A DNA stretch of 64,000 nt from Enoplosus armatus. Taxonomy: Eukaryota > Chordata > Actinopteri > Centrarchiformes > Enoplosidae. The notes below the pieces were generated by a model, which saw only the letters and a program-made list of their open reading frames with translations, was not told where the DNA came from and made no database searches. Below are positions 52,901-61,472 of this stretch, one piece after another; position 1 is the stretch's first letter; each line of letters opens with the position of its first letter. Location of the stretch: positions 10,503,548 through 10,567,547 of the forward strand of contig NC_092190.1 of NCBI RefSeq assembly GCF_043641665.1, written 5' to 3'. A program made the translations under genes and the position numbers.

Positions 52901-53566
52901 CTATTGCACTGCATTTGCATTGATTTTCCCTTAAAGCAAAACAGAACATAACAACACAGCTTTGCTTTGAAAAAAGTGAGTGAATCACGATATCATATCC
53001 TAGTCCTAGATAATTACTAAAGCCTGTTCGGCTTTTGATTGATGAATGTTAAGTGAGCTATTGCTTTTAAAAGTTCCACACAAATGCCTCTTCTGTCTGT
53101 GTAGTTATCTGAGGGGAGTGAAAACCATAAGGTCAGTTTCCCTTCCTCTCACTTCAGAGAGAATCTGCCTCTCAGCCTAAAATATCTCAGTCAACCTTCA
53201 TTAACAACCTAAACTGAAGGAAAGCTATAATTACTTGCACAGTCGTCTCCTTGTGGTCACCAGCTGGAGGTAAGCACGTCAAGTCAACATTGCACCAAAA
53301 AGCGCTGCACTATAAAAATAAAGACACTCAATACAAAATGAGGTCATATTTGCAGCTTTTAATTAACCTCCACGTGGTGAATGTTATCTGTGTGTCCGCT
53401 CACCTCTCTGCCTCACGCGCTGAGGTGTGAGGAGTGTGGAGACGTTGCCACCGGTGATGTTTGATGTCTCCAAGCTCCCGTTACCGGCTGCGCTCTGTAC
53501 CGCATCAATCTGCGCTCCGACGTACTCGGGGGACGTAGATGTCTCATTTCGCACATAGAGATCCAT
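33447..53566 (-). CDS. cckbr: Cholecystokinin B / gastrin receptor (five coding exons)
   Basis: Class A GPCR for the peptides CCK and gastrin; in vertebrates it sits in the plasma membrane and couples mainly through Gq. Coding exons are 53404-53566, 43225-43476, 38712-38973, 37287-37414 and 33447-33985, all with GT-AG introns. Phases join as 1, 1, 2, 1, giving 1344 bases and 447 residues, the usual family length. Visible in order: N-terminus with four sequons (N7, N29, N36, N41); TM1 about 61-84; TM2 with the LAVSD stretch 100-104; C131 and C213 as the expected extracellular disulfide; E155-R156-Y157 (DRY position); ECL2 with QCRHKWP; TM5 about 228-246; CWMP 344-347 in TM6; NPIIY 385-389 in TM7; C407-C408 as probable palmitoylation site. 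The C-terminal SKFSYTTVSTMG and the GDGCYV of loop 3 resemble CCKBR more than CCKAR. Introns are 9.9, 4.3, 1.3 and 3.3 kb. Which teleost paralogue (cckbra or cckbrb) is not decided. Confidence 0.95.
35700..36302 (+). pseudogene. 5'-truncated LINE (L2/CR1-like) with reverse transcriptase C-terminal fragment
   Basis: The frame 35819-36118 reads from LVYVDSITAND to VENYKFLGVLLNNKLDWSDH and HLLRRLRSFGVCSKLLRTFY, ending VVASAIFYAVVC. This is typical of the C-terminal part of fish non-LTR retrotransposon polyproteins. The 3' end carries GGGATAAATAAAGTCTAAGT with a duplicated tail. The start is broken and most of the reverse transcriptase is absent, so it is a dead copy. It lies antisense in cckbr intron 4. 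Confidence 0.85.
36690..36842 (+). mobile_element. Probable LINE 3' tail
   Basis: CCCCTCTGGATATCAATAAAG followed by TTATTTAATGTAATCTA resembles the polyadenylation and short-repeat end of L2-type LINEs. Upstream limit unknown. Confidence 0.45.
37287..37414 (-). CDS. cckbr: cckbr coding exon 4 (TM5)
   Basis: 128 bases after acceptor TCTCTTTCAG and before donor GTGAGG. Encodes TM5, the AYGLISRELYRG signature at 245-256 and the start of intracellular loop 3. Phases 2 in and 1 out match exons 3 and 5. Confidence 0.95.
37910..38105 (+). repeat. Dispersed fish repeat (AAAGGCGCTGGCC family)
   Basis: AATGGTAAATGGTAAAAGGA, CATAGCACGTTTCTACC, AAAGTGCTTTACAA, ACACTCACACACCGATGGC, GGAGCTGCCGTGAAAGGCGC and CCAGGGACACAGCC follow the order of a repeat common in teleosts. 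In cckbr intron 3. Confidence 0.7.
38575..38592. repeat. Short (AC)n tract
   Basis: Nine units, in cckbr intron 3. Confidence 0.9.
38712..38973 (-). CDS. cckbr: cckbr coding exon 3 (TM3, TM4, ECL2)
   Basis: 262 bases after acceptor TCCTACAG, ending at donor GTGAGT. Encodes ISVSISTFSLVAIAIERYSA (140-159), then RVWQTRSHAYRVIAATW, TM4 and ECL2 with C213, H215 and W217. An NTT sequon at N207 lies in ECL2. The exon ends in a split Trp226 codon. Confidence 0.95.
39339..39367. repeat. (GT)n/(GA)n compound microsatellite
   Basis: Five GT units then ten GA units, in cckbr intron 2. Confidence 0.9.
39847..40175. mobile_element. hAT-like MITE, family A, second copy
   Basis: Begins CAGTAGTGGTAAGTAAGTAA, then TACTTAAGTACTTGTACTTT, ACTCCACTACATTT and TAAAGTAGTTAAAA in the same order as the copy at 44783. 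The right end is not clear. Lies in cckbr intron 2. Confidence 0.65.
41396..41600. mobile_element. Fragment of a TAGGGCTGCAAC-type fish MITE
   Basis: Begins TAGGGCTGCAACTAACAATG and continues with ATTAATCTGTTGATTGTTTT and ATTGCATGTTTTGTCCAAC, a pattern I recognise from abundant hAT-like non-autonomous repeats of fishes. Right end not found. In cckbr intron 2. Confidence 0.65.
41634..41660. repeat. (AT)n microsatellite
   Basis: AT-alternating run with one G, in cckbr intron 2. Confidence 0.9.
43225..43476 (-). CDS. cckbr: cckbr coding exon 2 (TM1, TM2, start of TM3)
   Basis: 252 bases between an acceptor ending TGTAAAAG and a donor GTGAGT. It encodes residues 55-139, with N76 in TM1, the FLLSLAVSDL stretch in TM2 and C131-K-I-V-S-Y-L-M-G leading into TM3. 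This is the most recognisable CCK-receptor segment. The ATG upstream in the same frame (43493-43495) lies in the intron and is not used. Confidence 0.95.
43643..43682. repeat. (TG)n microsatellite
   Basis: About 40 bases, in intron 1 only 170 bases upstream of cckbr exon 2. Confidence 0.95.
44180..44222 (-). mobile_element. LINE-like 3' tail, minus strand
   Basis: Read on the minus strand: AATTCCCCCCTGGGGACAAT then AAAGAAAGACT, the usual end of L2-type copies. Only the tail is recognisable. Confidence 0.45.
44783..45230. mobile_element. hAT-like MITE, family A, copy with target duplication
   Basis: Starts CAGTGGTGGAAAGT and ends with a sequence whose reverse complement is CAGTAAAGGAAGT. Flanks CTTGTAGC (44775-44782) and CTTTTAGC (45231-45238) match 7 of 8. 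Inside are ACTCCACTACATTA and TAAAGTAGTTAAAA, shared with two other copies. Lies in cckbr intron 1. Confidence 0.8.
46834..46927. repeat. Long (TG)n microsatellite
   Basis: About 94 bases with a single TTTG interruption near 46881; the longest dinucleotide run in the window. In cckbr intron 1. Confidence 0.97.
47161..47186. repeat. Perfect 10-bp inverted repeat
   Basis: ATAGGTTAAG, spacer ATAAAA, CTTAACCTAT. Next to the truncated hAT-like copy at 47180. Confidence 0.9.
47180..47405. mobile_element. hAT-like MITE, family A, 5'-truncated copy
   Basis: Contains CAGTACATAAAGTAGTT, GGGCCATTCTGT and TACTTTTACTTAAGTAACAG as in the right half of the 44783 copy, and ends ACTTTTTCCACCCCTG, a fit to the inverted CAGNGGTGGAAA terminus. 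Left half missing. In cckbr intron 1. Confidence 0.65.
47568..47935 (+). repeat. CAGCACCAAACAGCA-type dispersed repeat, copy 1
   Basis: Shares TGATCAATATTTTTTTATTA, CTACCTGCCCAGCACCAAAC, AGCTGGTGAACACCGTGGAG and CATTTAGC with the copy at 56700, in the same order. In cckbr intron 1. Confidence 0.7.
48535..48640 (-). repeat. Dispersed repeat, same family as 18810, inverted
   Basis: GTTTTGGTCCAGGAAATATC, TCAACAACTATTAGATAAAG and AACACATTCATGTCCC match, in reverse orientation, the family seen at 18810. In cckbr intron 1. Confidence 0.5.
51243..51690 (+). repeat. CCTAACCAAACCTTAACCA-type dispersed repeat, copy 2, partly duplicated
   Basis: Matches the copy at 29105 in its second half. Its front module GTGATAATTGTTGTAACCA is present twice, at 51243 and 51437, so part of the repeat is duplicated in tandem 194 bp apart. 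In cckbr intron 1. Confidence 0.75.
52442..52463. repeat. (CA)n microsatellite
   Basis: About 22 bases, in cckbr intron 1. Confidence 0.95.
52620..52715 (+). repeat. AAGTCAAGTCAA-type repeat, truncated copy
   Basis: CAAGTCAAGTCAGTTTTATT, then ACAGCCCACAATCACAAATT, TGCCTCAAAGGG and TGTGCAATGTACGACACG, matching the first 100 bases of the copy at 7421. In cckbr intron 1. Confidence 0.75.
53404..53566 (-). CDS. cckbr: cckbr coding exon 1 (N-terminal extracellular segment)
   Basis: Starts at ATG 53566-53564 and encodes 54 residues plus one base before the donor GTGAGC at 53403. The segment is hydrophilic, has four N-glycosylation sequons (NET, NGS, NIT, NVS) and no cleaved-signal-peptide look, as is normal for this receptor. 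Little sequence similarity to other species is expected here, so the exon is assigned from position, phase and the join to exon 2, where the split codon restores Asp55. Confidence 0.85.
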
Positions 53567-53990
53567 GTTTTTGATTTAATGCTGTTTCTAAGGTTACAAA
53601 AAGTTCGATTCAGACCTGCTGTCAATGTTCGTCTGAGCCCCTAAAGTGGTAAAATAACTGGACTCTTCTTCCATAGTCCTCCACACACCTGTGACCGAGG
53701 CAAGTTGTCGCTTCCCAACCTCTCAAACCAAAACAAAAAATGTTTTGATTCTTTATCGTTTATTTGTTCGCCTTTACTGTAAATGTGTCTCACTTGGCAT
53801 CGCGCGCGTTAATCAAGGATCGGTGTGCGCCAGGAGGGAGGAGGAGAGAGGAGGAGGAGGAGGAGAGAGGAGGAGGAGAGAGGAGGAGGGAGGAGGAGGA
53901 GAGAGGAGGAGGAGGAGGAGAGAGGAGGAGGAGAGAGGAGGAGCGCACCGCTGCGCTCCGTCAAGTGAACCGCATGGAGAGAGCGAGTGA
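53567..53990 (-). promoter_or_regulatory. Presumed cckbr 5' leader and proximal promoter
   Basis: Immediately upstream of the cckbr ATG. The stretch 53780-53990 is locally CpG-rich (several CGCG/GCGC words) in an otherwise AT-rich region and contains a long purine tract. No clear TATA box is placed on the minus strand, and the transcription start is not determinable by eye. Assignment rests on position. Confidence 0.45.
53832..53943. repeat. 112-bp uninterrupted purine tract (GGA/GAGGA-rich)
   Basis: Every base on the plus strand from 53832 to 53943 is A or G, mostly GGA and GAGAGGA units. It lies about 270-380 bp upstream of the cckbr start codon. On the cckbr sense strand it is a pure CT tract. 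Such tracts can adopt triplex or quadruplex structures; whether this one does is inference. Confidence 0.9.
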
Positions 53991-54619
53991 GCCCAGAGTG
54001 AGGAAGACTAATGCCATATTGTGTGTGTGTAAGGGCTGGATATCATTGGTCTGTAGGTGGACACTCGCCATCAGTGTTGGGCACATTAATGCTCAAATTA
54101 TTGATTGTAAGTGTAAACTCACACCACACGTGTCCTATCGCATATATTCTAAAATAGCCTCTACAATTACAGATGTTCAGATGAGGCAGTTTTATTGTTT
54201 TTCTCGATTAAAAAAACTCACTAAAAACCACAAAAATAAAAATGTTTGGAAGGTAATTTTTCCCTGTATGAAACATGTTGCCCTGAAACCACATTATCGA
54301 TCATTTATAAGGAGAAGTAATTAATTTCTTCAGGTATGAAATATAGAAATAGATGGCACTGTGGGGTTAAAAGTAATTAAGGAGTTTAATGAGCTGGAGG
54401 CAATAAGAACAGTAACACTGTGTTAACGAATAAGAAGTTAAAGCCTTGTTTTTTTGTTACGCCACCACTATCTGTCATGTGTGAGTTCAATAAGCTATCA
54501 TCTGGTCATATCTAAATAGGCCTCGTGACAGGCCTAATTTATCTCTTCAATTTGCTGGTGACAAAATTAACCTTGGATCTACTGTTAAAACTGCAGCGCA
54601 ATTTACATGGCTGAGATTG

Positions 54620-54872
54620 TGGAGACAAGACTTCAGCAGCTCGTGTGGAGTTTGCGTGTTCTCCTGCGTGGGTTTCCTCCGACGGTGCAGAGACACGCAG
54701 GTTCGCTTAATTGTCGACTGTGTGTATGTGAGCGCGAGTAGTTGTCTGTCTCTCTGTGTCAGCACGGCGACCTTTGCAGGACGCGCCTCGACTCTCTCGC
54801 CTAATGCCAGCTGGGATTGGCCCCCGACCCTCACGTATAAGCTAATGTATATCTAATTGATGGATGGATGAT
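54620..54872 (+). mobile_element. LINE/SINE-like 3' end with ATGG tail
   Basis: TGTGGAGTTTGCGTGTTCTC, GTGGGTTTCCTCC, GACACGCAGGTTCGC, GTTGTCTGTCTCTCTGTGT, GCCAGCTGGGATTGGC and the tail GATGGATGGATGA follow the order of a very common fish repeat whose copies end in (GGAT)n. Non-coding, in the cckbr-pdzk1 spacer. Confidence 0.7.
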
Positions 54873-55233
54873 CTCGTGCCCCCTTAAATATGACCAAGAG
54901 TGGCTGCAGTGGCTTTTACATGCGCACCGTCGCCCTCATGTGGCGTGTGAGTGCACTTCCTGTATTTGCCAGTTGGATGAAGGCTGGACATGTTGTTACG
55001 GAGCTCTGTGTTGATGCTTACTCAGTCGCTCAGATGGTCTGTGTGAACGAGAGCATATATTTCCTACCAGCAAGTAAAGCTGGTTTCTTTAAACTAGCTA
55101 CCTACGTTGACAGAGTTTTTTCTTTTTTCTTTTTGGTTAACTATGGACAATAATGATAAGTCTCGTTTCTTGGCTATGATTACTTTTTTATAGAATATTG
55201 TTACATGAGGCTGGTATTTCTGGTACCGTAACT

Positions 55234-55279
55234 GTTAACTGTATGCCGGTCATTTAGTCATGACCGACATACAGTTAAC
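55234..55279. repeat. 20-bp near-perfect inverted repeat, 6-base spacer
   Basis: Left arm GTTAACTGTATGCCGGTCAT (55234-55253), right arm reverse-complements to GTTAACTGTATGTCGGTCAT (55260-55279), one mismatch, spacer TTAGTC. Confidence 0.9.
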
Positions 55280-56699
55280 TGCAGTTAGCATGAATCACTA
55301 AAATCCGTCCAATTATATCATAATGATATAAATAAAAGCACAACATATCCCTGACCCCACTGCACTCTTGTGTCGTCTAAAGACATGTCAGCAGCGATAG
55401 ATGTCACTATGTGTCATGTTTTGGGAATGAGCAAAAAGACAACAAGTTCTTAGATATGCTTCATGTTCTAATTAATGACTAATGATTAATGATTATTTCC
55501 GTTTTGGTCAGAGTACCATTGCAGGTTGAGACAGATATATATCATTTTCATTCACATCCTTGTGTAAGGCCATCATCATCAATCCTTTCATCGAGGTTTA
55601 AAATATCAACATAATGTGTTTTCGGCCAGTTGCACCATTGAGCTGGAGATGAGCCACTGATGGAATATGTGCTTTGGGCCTGGAAAGGTTACATGCTTGT
55701 TTTTCCTACAAGGCAATGGAGAAGCTGTCTCTTCCGTGCCACCTGTACATGTGGGAGGTTGAAATGTCGCTGCTTTGTGAGGCGTGTTATTGCTGTGGAG
55801 AGCGGGGACCGTCTGCTTGGCCTCTGAATGCTCAAATGACTCCCAGAGAAAAAAAGGGGGGGCATTATTTCAAGCGGCCTACCTCTAATCTTTCTCCCGC
55901 TCTAATTAGCTGGCTCAGGCAGGTCATGTGCAGAGCCACTTAACCCAGATAAACAAGCCATGTTAGGATGCCAATCAAGATGAAGAGAGAGACTAGTGCT
56001 CCCAGTTGAGTGCAGTAATCACAAACTGGCATGACGTGTTGATTGCTGATGCCCCACTGCTGATGAAGACAGGTTGGAGATAATCACTTCTGGGGTGGCA
56101 CTTTACAGCTCATGTCTGTATCCTCTGCCGCTACAGTATATGCATACTTTGCTGCTGTTACTGTAAACACCATTGAGATTAGGTTTCAGATCAAATAAAC
56201 AACTGTAGCTGCGGAGGATTCATCAATCCAGGCAGTCAGCGTCACGGAAACACTCCTTTTTTTTTCTGGCAAACACAAGGTGATGACTGAGGGTAATGGA
56301 TAGTGAATGCATCAGTGCTAAGCCGAGCTGAAGAGAATTTCTGTCCCCTTCCACTCACTTCATCTCTCCTCTGGTCGTGGCTCCTGGACCCCTGGGATCG
56401 ATTGTTCAAACATGTCTCCAGGCCGGTAGTGAGCGTGCGGCTACAGGGTTGGAAGTGTGTTATCGTGGGGGAGCTCAGAGCACCAAACCATCAGCCATCA
56501 TAAGTGCCTGGTCTGGAGGTACATAACACCTGTATCTGAGTGTCTGTGTGCAGAAGCAGGGAGACTGACGCCCTCAAGCCTGCACAGATTCTGCCATTTC
56601 CTGTTGTTGTTCTCAGTTTGTGACGGAGAGACCTGCACCCTCATGTTTTCCCGTTGAGTGCTGTGTGAATTCACTGAACTACAGGTGGAGAGTAATGAA

Positions 56700-57215
56700 T
56701 GTACTCAATTTTTAAAACCACTATAATCAATATTTCTATATTTTAAAAGCAGCAAATGGCGGTGAAAGGAGTCACTCGCAGTGATGAATCTCCAGCTCCC
56801 CTCGGCTTTACAGAGCTTTATAGCGAGTTTCAGCTAATTGTGTAGCTGTCGGGCCCAAAACTTTATTGTTTTAGTTCACTCTCAACGTTCTCATCATGCC
56901 ATTTCCAGATGCAGCGGGCAGCTGTTTTCAGTGAAAAAGCTCTAAAAACCTACTGTACTCTACCTGCTCAGCACCAAACAGCAGACAGACACAGTTAGCA
57001 ACTAGCTGGTGAACATAGTGGAGCATTTAGCAGCTAAAGAGACAGATATTATCCTCAGGAGGTGGTGGAAACCAAAAACAGAGCTAAAAGAGGGTGAATA
57101 TTGGACTTCTATTCGACAGGTGGCTAAAAATATGTCAATATGTCAATGTTGTGTTCACAGCTTGTTTCCACTGCCCCCAAGTGGCCACAAAAATGTGTTC
57201 TTGCAGGTTTAAAGG
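56700..57215 (+). repeat. CAGCACCAAACAGCA-type dispersed repeat, longer copy
   Basis: Contains ATAATCAATATTTCTATATT, CTACCTGCTCAGCACCAAAC, AGCTGGTGAACATAGTGGAG, then TTGTTTCCACTGCCCCCAAG and TGGCCACAAAAATG. About 500 bp, non-coding, in the spacer between the two genes. The small reading frames in it are not convincing. Confidence 0.7.
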
Positions 57216-57552
57216 TGGAGTGCTGTAGCTTGATGTTTAATGAGAGGGTTCCTGTGTGTGCACACTTACAGCATCAGCATGGGGCGACTTGATACACATT
57301 TCTGCAGACTGTAAAGGATGGTAATGGAGATCCGTCGATCTTTCCACCAACAGTTCAGCATATCTGTCAATATACAGTACATTACTGTTGGTGGAGGTAA
57401 TACGCTGTAAAAGGTAGCAGTGTGCCAAAAAGGGGAGGAAGAAATAATAGTGCAATGAATGCAGGCTTCAAAGCATCGACTAAAAGGCTTTGCAAGTGCT
57501 TTATGAGGAAGTCAATGTTTTATGAGAAATGCAAATTGTAAATGAAACCATG

Positions 57553-57850
57553 TTTTAAAGGGTAATTCCAGTATTTCTAAACCTGGGCCCTATTTTTTTA
57601 CGAATGTTGGTGTCTACATTAACGTGAACGGGCTGCAATGGCTGCAATGTAATTCTTGCAGGCAACTACGCCTGTGAAAAGTATGCCCAATAAAAGGGCT
57701 TGTTTCTGCCACTGACAAGCCCAGATTGTTATTCTGTGTGTCTGAAATTATCCCTGCAGAGACAGACCTTTTTGTTAAATAGTAAGATGACTTTCCAACG
57801 TCTTCTTCCTGCAACAACTCACCTCTTGTGAGATTTCAGAGGGATACTTC
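57553..57850 (+). repeat. GGTAATTCCAGTATTTCTAAACC-type dispersed repeat
   Basis: Starts AAAGGGTAATTCCAGTATTT, CTAAACCTGGGCCCTATTTT, later CTTGTGAGATTTCAGAGGG. Resembles a common fish non-autonomous repeat; right end uncertain. Confidence 0.5.
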
Positions 57851-58954
57851 TCCTTGAGCGAGACTTCTGTATCTGGCTAAACAAAAAGGATTTACTCTTT
57901 AATGTGCACTCTCACACACACACACGCAACATGACAACAGTAGGTGGCAGCAACATGTTTGGCAAAGCTCACTCCAACAGAAGAATGTCTTGTGGGTTTT
58001 TAAATGGTGTTGCTTGGTTATGTCTCCTCAGTCCACAGCAGTTACATCCTTTGTTTTGACTCTGTTTCCATAATGTCAAAAGGATTTTTGTTTTAGAAAG
58101 GGAAGGAGAAGAACAGCTGATGACTGAGTGGACCATAAAGTCTTGTTATCACCGAGTAAATGAATGGCGTTACCCTAACTGAGAACTACAGTTTCCTCGG
58201 AAGCTTTACGAAAAAAAGGATGATATCACAATCCTGTCAATTTAATTCAGTACAATTATTAAACGGAACCATTCTACAGAAAAGTCTGGCTGTGGACATC
58301 AGTGCAGTAATGAATTAACTTTGCAGATTTGTTTTGCTTGGCTTTGGTTGAGTTTCTGTCACCTTTGTCCCATCCCAAGGACTGCAGTATCATAAGCCTT
58401 TTATAACCAAAGGACTCTCCCATAGTTACCGACTGCAGCAACCATAAACATGGAAAACTAAACTACACCCCAACTTACCCTGAACTTTGTGAACCTTGTG
58501 AATGTAGTTCTGAAAATAAATGTCCACTAAGTCCATTCAAGTAGACTTCTATTCTTCTATTATTCTTACTATTGTATCGTAATGACATGGAAAATGTGTT
58601 TTTTGCAAGTGATGCAAGAAGGCAGTAAGTTAAAACTTGGAGCTACCTCTTTGAAAATTAGTTTAAGATTGATTTAACAAACTCACTGAACTCTTATAAT
58701 GTTTACTGAGGCTTTTATATCAGCAAGTTTTGATCAACTGTAATGCTGACAGATGTGAATAAGGTGCCCATCTTTGAGTAGAATATGGACAACCACCAAC
58801 GACGACCACTGTTTCTGAAATCAGACTATCACTGTTGGTTTGTCTCGACGTGACGTCTCAAGAGGCTCCACGTTTTAGGAGACACATTTCGTTTTTCTAC
58901 TGCTTTTGTTGTTGTGGCTGTTGAGTTGCACTTGAATTGTTTTTGTTTAGAGCT

Positions 58955-59010
58955 ACAAATACTGTAAATTTCCCCAGGGGACGATAAAGATCTAATGAAG
59001 TTAATCGAAA
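58955..59010 (+). mobile_element. LINE-like 3' tail
   Basis: TAAATTTCCCCAGGGGACGA then TAAAGATCTAATGAAG resembles the L2-type end. No upstream element body recognised. Confidence 0.4.
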
Positions 59011-59759
59011 CAAAGTAGAACAGAGTAAAATTCAACAGCACCAAACTGCAGCCTCCTAAGTGACCATAACATTGAATCACCACCTCACTGAAACAGTTTA
59101 ACAAAAACCTGAACATCGTGACCTCCATGAAGGCAGGATTTATTTCAGGGCTGTTGAGTTAGACTGCATCAGTTTTAGCAAGGTGTACCTAATAAACTAA
59201 TAAAGGTGTCAAAATGTAACATATGGATCAAACTGAAAGATTTCTCTTGTACTTTTTGAATACTATATTTCCAGTGTTGCAAGTTTGACTGTTTATAAGT
59301 TGTGGTACATAAACCAGTAAATTTTATTCTATGTTAAGAAAGTATGTTCATACACCAAGAACACCCAAAATCATGTTCTTTTCCTGTTTTCAATGCAATA
59401 CTACAACATATACAGTAGATTTAACTATACACACAGATTTTTGTTCCACAAATCAAGGAGATTTATAGCAATGAGATTTATGCAAATGAGAATGCACCTG
59501 ATGCACTTCCCTTGATGTCGTGCTTACTGTGACGAGCGTACTACAATGATTTCTCACATTGCCGATTTCCACCTGCGTCATGTACCTTTGACCACCAAAC
59601 AAACCGCTTCATGGCTCTATCTTCCTTTCTGGGGACGGATTGCACAGGGCCATCACCTCCTGAGACATTCCAGACACGAGACACTGTTAAATAACTCAGC
59701 CTTTAGGCTCACCTTTGGCCTGTCAAAGTCCCTGCAGAGAGAGGGATATAGGGAGGGGG

Positions 59760-59857
59760 GAGGGAGGAGGACAGGTTGAAGATAGATAATAGATAACAGC
59801 GAAGCAGTGACAGGTGAGCTCCTCCTTTGGACTGGGACACTGAGCAGAGAGGAGCTG
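59760..59857 (+). other. Candidate non-coding first exon of pdzk1
   Basis: Purine-rich leader-like sequence ends in AGCTG followed by GTGAGTTTC, a good donor. It lies 1.4 kb upstream of the first coding exon, which itself seems to need an upstream exon. There is no transcript evidence; another exon further upstream is equally possible. Confidence 0.25.
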
Positions 59858-59953
59858 GTGAGTTTCATTTCAAAACATTACCAAAACAAAGAGCAAAAAA
59901 ATGTATATAAAGGCCAATTTCAGATTGCTAAAAATATCCAACATCACATACAG

Positions 59954-60213
59954 CAGTGGTTCCTAACCTTGAGGTCGGAACCCCCACAAGGGGTCGCGAG
60001 ATTTTATTGCCATTTATTGTTTTATTTTTTCAGACTTTCCTCTAATATTAGCAATCTTTTTTGTAAATTACTGGATAATTGTACCTCTTTAAGCCTCTGA
60101 AAACCAAAGCAAAAGTTCACTTTTTTGTGGTCACAAATGGTTATAAAAGGGTCACAAGTAGACATAACTTTGTTTTAAGGGGTCACACAAGCCAAAAGGT
60201 TTTGGATCCACTA
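59954..60213. mobile_element. hAT-type MITE with 8-bp target duplication
   Basis: Left end CAGTGGTTCCTAACCTT; right end reverse-complements to TAGTGGATCCAAAACCTT. Flanking 8-mers ACATACAG (59946-59953) and ACATGCAG (60214-60221) match 7 of 8, the expected hAT target-site duplication. Internal sequence includes the GGGGTCGCGAG and GGTCACA words typical of this kind of repeat. Non-coding, in the presumed 5' region of pdzk1. Confidence 0.82.
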
Positions 60214-61262
60214 ACATGCAGTATAATCTAAATTCTTCTACTATATAAACACAGATAATGAGTTAATTTGTTGAGGGTGAGCGGTGTTGCTTTTGTTAAA
60301 TAAGGAAAACTTTTATGACGGTAATATAGTTAACTTGAGGTGTGTTTATAGTATCTCAACTGTCTCGTAATTCTGATACTGAATCTAGTGCAGTGTAATT
60401 ATGTCATTATGCTCACATCACATGAAAGGCAAGGCTGTGGGTTAGTTCATTTTGACCTGTCTGTTTAAATAAATGTGTTGTTTGGGGTCAGCGTGCAGGC
60501 ATTACTGTTTCTTTACTGTACTCTTCTAGATCACTGAGTTTTTAAATATTTTTATATACAGTTTATCCAGGAGATTACAATCGTTTCTCTTATTTCTGTT
60601 ATTTTCTTGAACTGTTGATAAAGATGTATTGTGTCTTTAACACGGGAAGAGCTGTATGACACTAACAGAACATACAGTATCCTACATTAACATGTCAGTC
60701 AGTAGGCACACACACATCCTGTACGACCTTCCCGTATGGTGCGAGGATTACAGGGACATTCCTTGCTGTCTTTTAACGGAGAGTCGTCACCACGGTCAGC
60801 TGTGCCTGCTGTTAACCATTAACCACAACTCGAGCGCTGACATGGAAGATTAACTTTTCATCTGAAGCTATCAGCACTTCTATGGCTCCTTCAGAGCCGG
60901 GGTTATCTGCTATCAAATGACTTGTGACATTATACGTTTAAAGACTGACAGTAGTGACAGGAAAAGGGGGAGAGGACATTTAAAGGTTATTAATAAATTC
61001 AATAACTGCAGCTACTCCTTTACTGAAGGGTTGCATTAACAAATTGCACATAGCACTTACTGTATGTCTGTCTCTTTTGTTTATCTTGTATATCACAGCC
61101 TCAAAGCATCAAGATGTCAATAGTCTACATCATATATGTCATTATATTTATTTATCACTTGGAAATATTTGGAGATAAAAGTAATGAGCCCAAGGACCAC
61201 ATCTCATAAAAGGACATAAAAAAATATAATTTGTGTATATGTAACCCTCTCCTCCGTGGTAG
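60214..61262. other. Sequence immediately upstream of the first pdzk1 coding exon
   Basis: Probably intron or 5' flank of pdzk1. No exon or element recognised beyond the adjacent hAT MITE. Confidence 0.45.
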
Positions 61263-61265
61263 GAC

Positions 61266-61472
61266 ATGGCCGGGAACAAGCCGAGGGTGATTTCTCTGAC
61301 CAAGAGGCCGGGTCATACATTTGGCTTCTACTTGAGGGTGGAGCACAGTGAGGAGGGTCACCTGATCCGCTGCCTGGAAATGGGAGGTCCAGCCGAACTG
61401 GCCGGCATGAAAGATGGAGATCGTATCCTGCGGGTCAGCGGAACATTTGTTGATGGACTGTCCCATTCAGAG
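61266..61472 (+). CDS. pdzk1: pdzk1 first coding exon (most of PDZ1)
   Basis: The exon appears to begin at 61263 after an acceptor TAG at 61260-61262, three bases before the ATG. The 207 coding bases end in phase 0 at GAG|GTAAGT. Encodes MAGNKPRVISLTKRPGHTFG and on to SHSE. The near-coincidence of exon start and ATG implies a separate non-coding first exon upstream. Confidence 0.9.

Noticed and set aside
53691..54324. Arg/Glu-rich frames of 99 and 186 residues
   Set aside because: Most of their length is translation of the purine tract in the cckbr promoter; the rest lacks any protein-like signature.
55674..55943. 89-residue frame in the spacer between cckbr and pdzk1
   Set aside because: No recognised domain, no splice or promoter support; treated as a chance frame.
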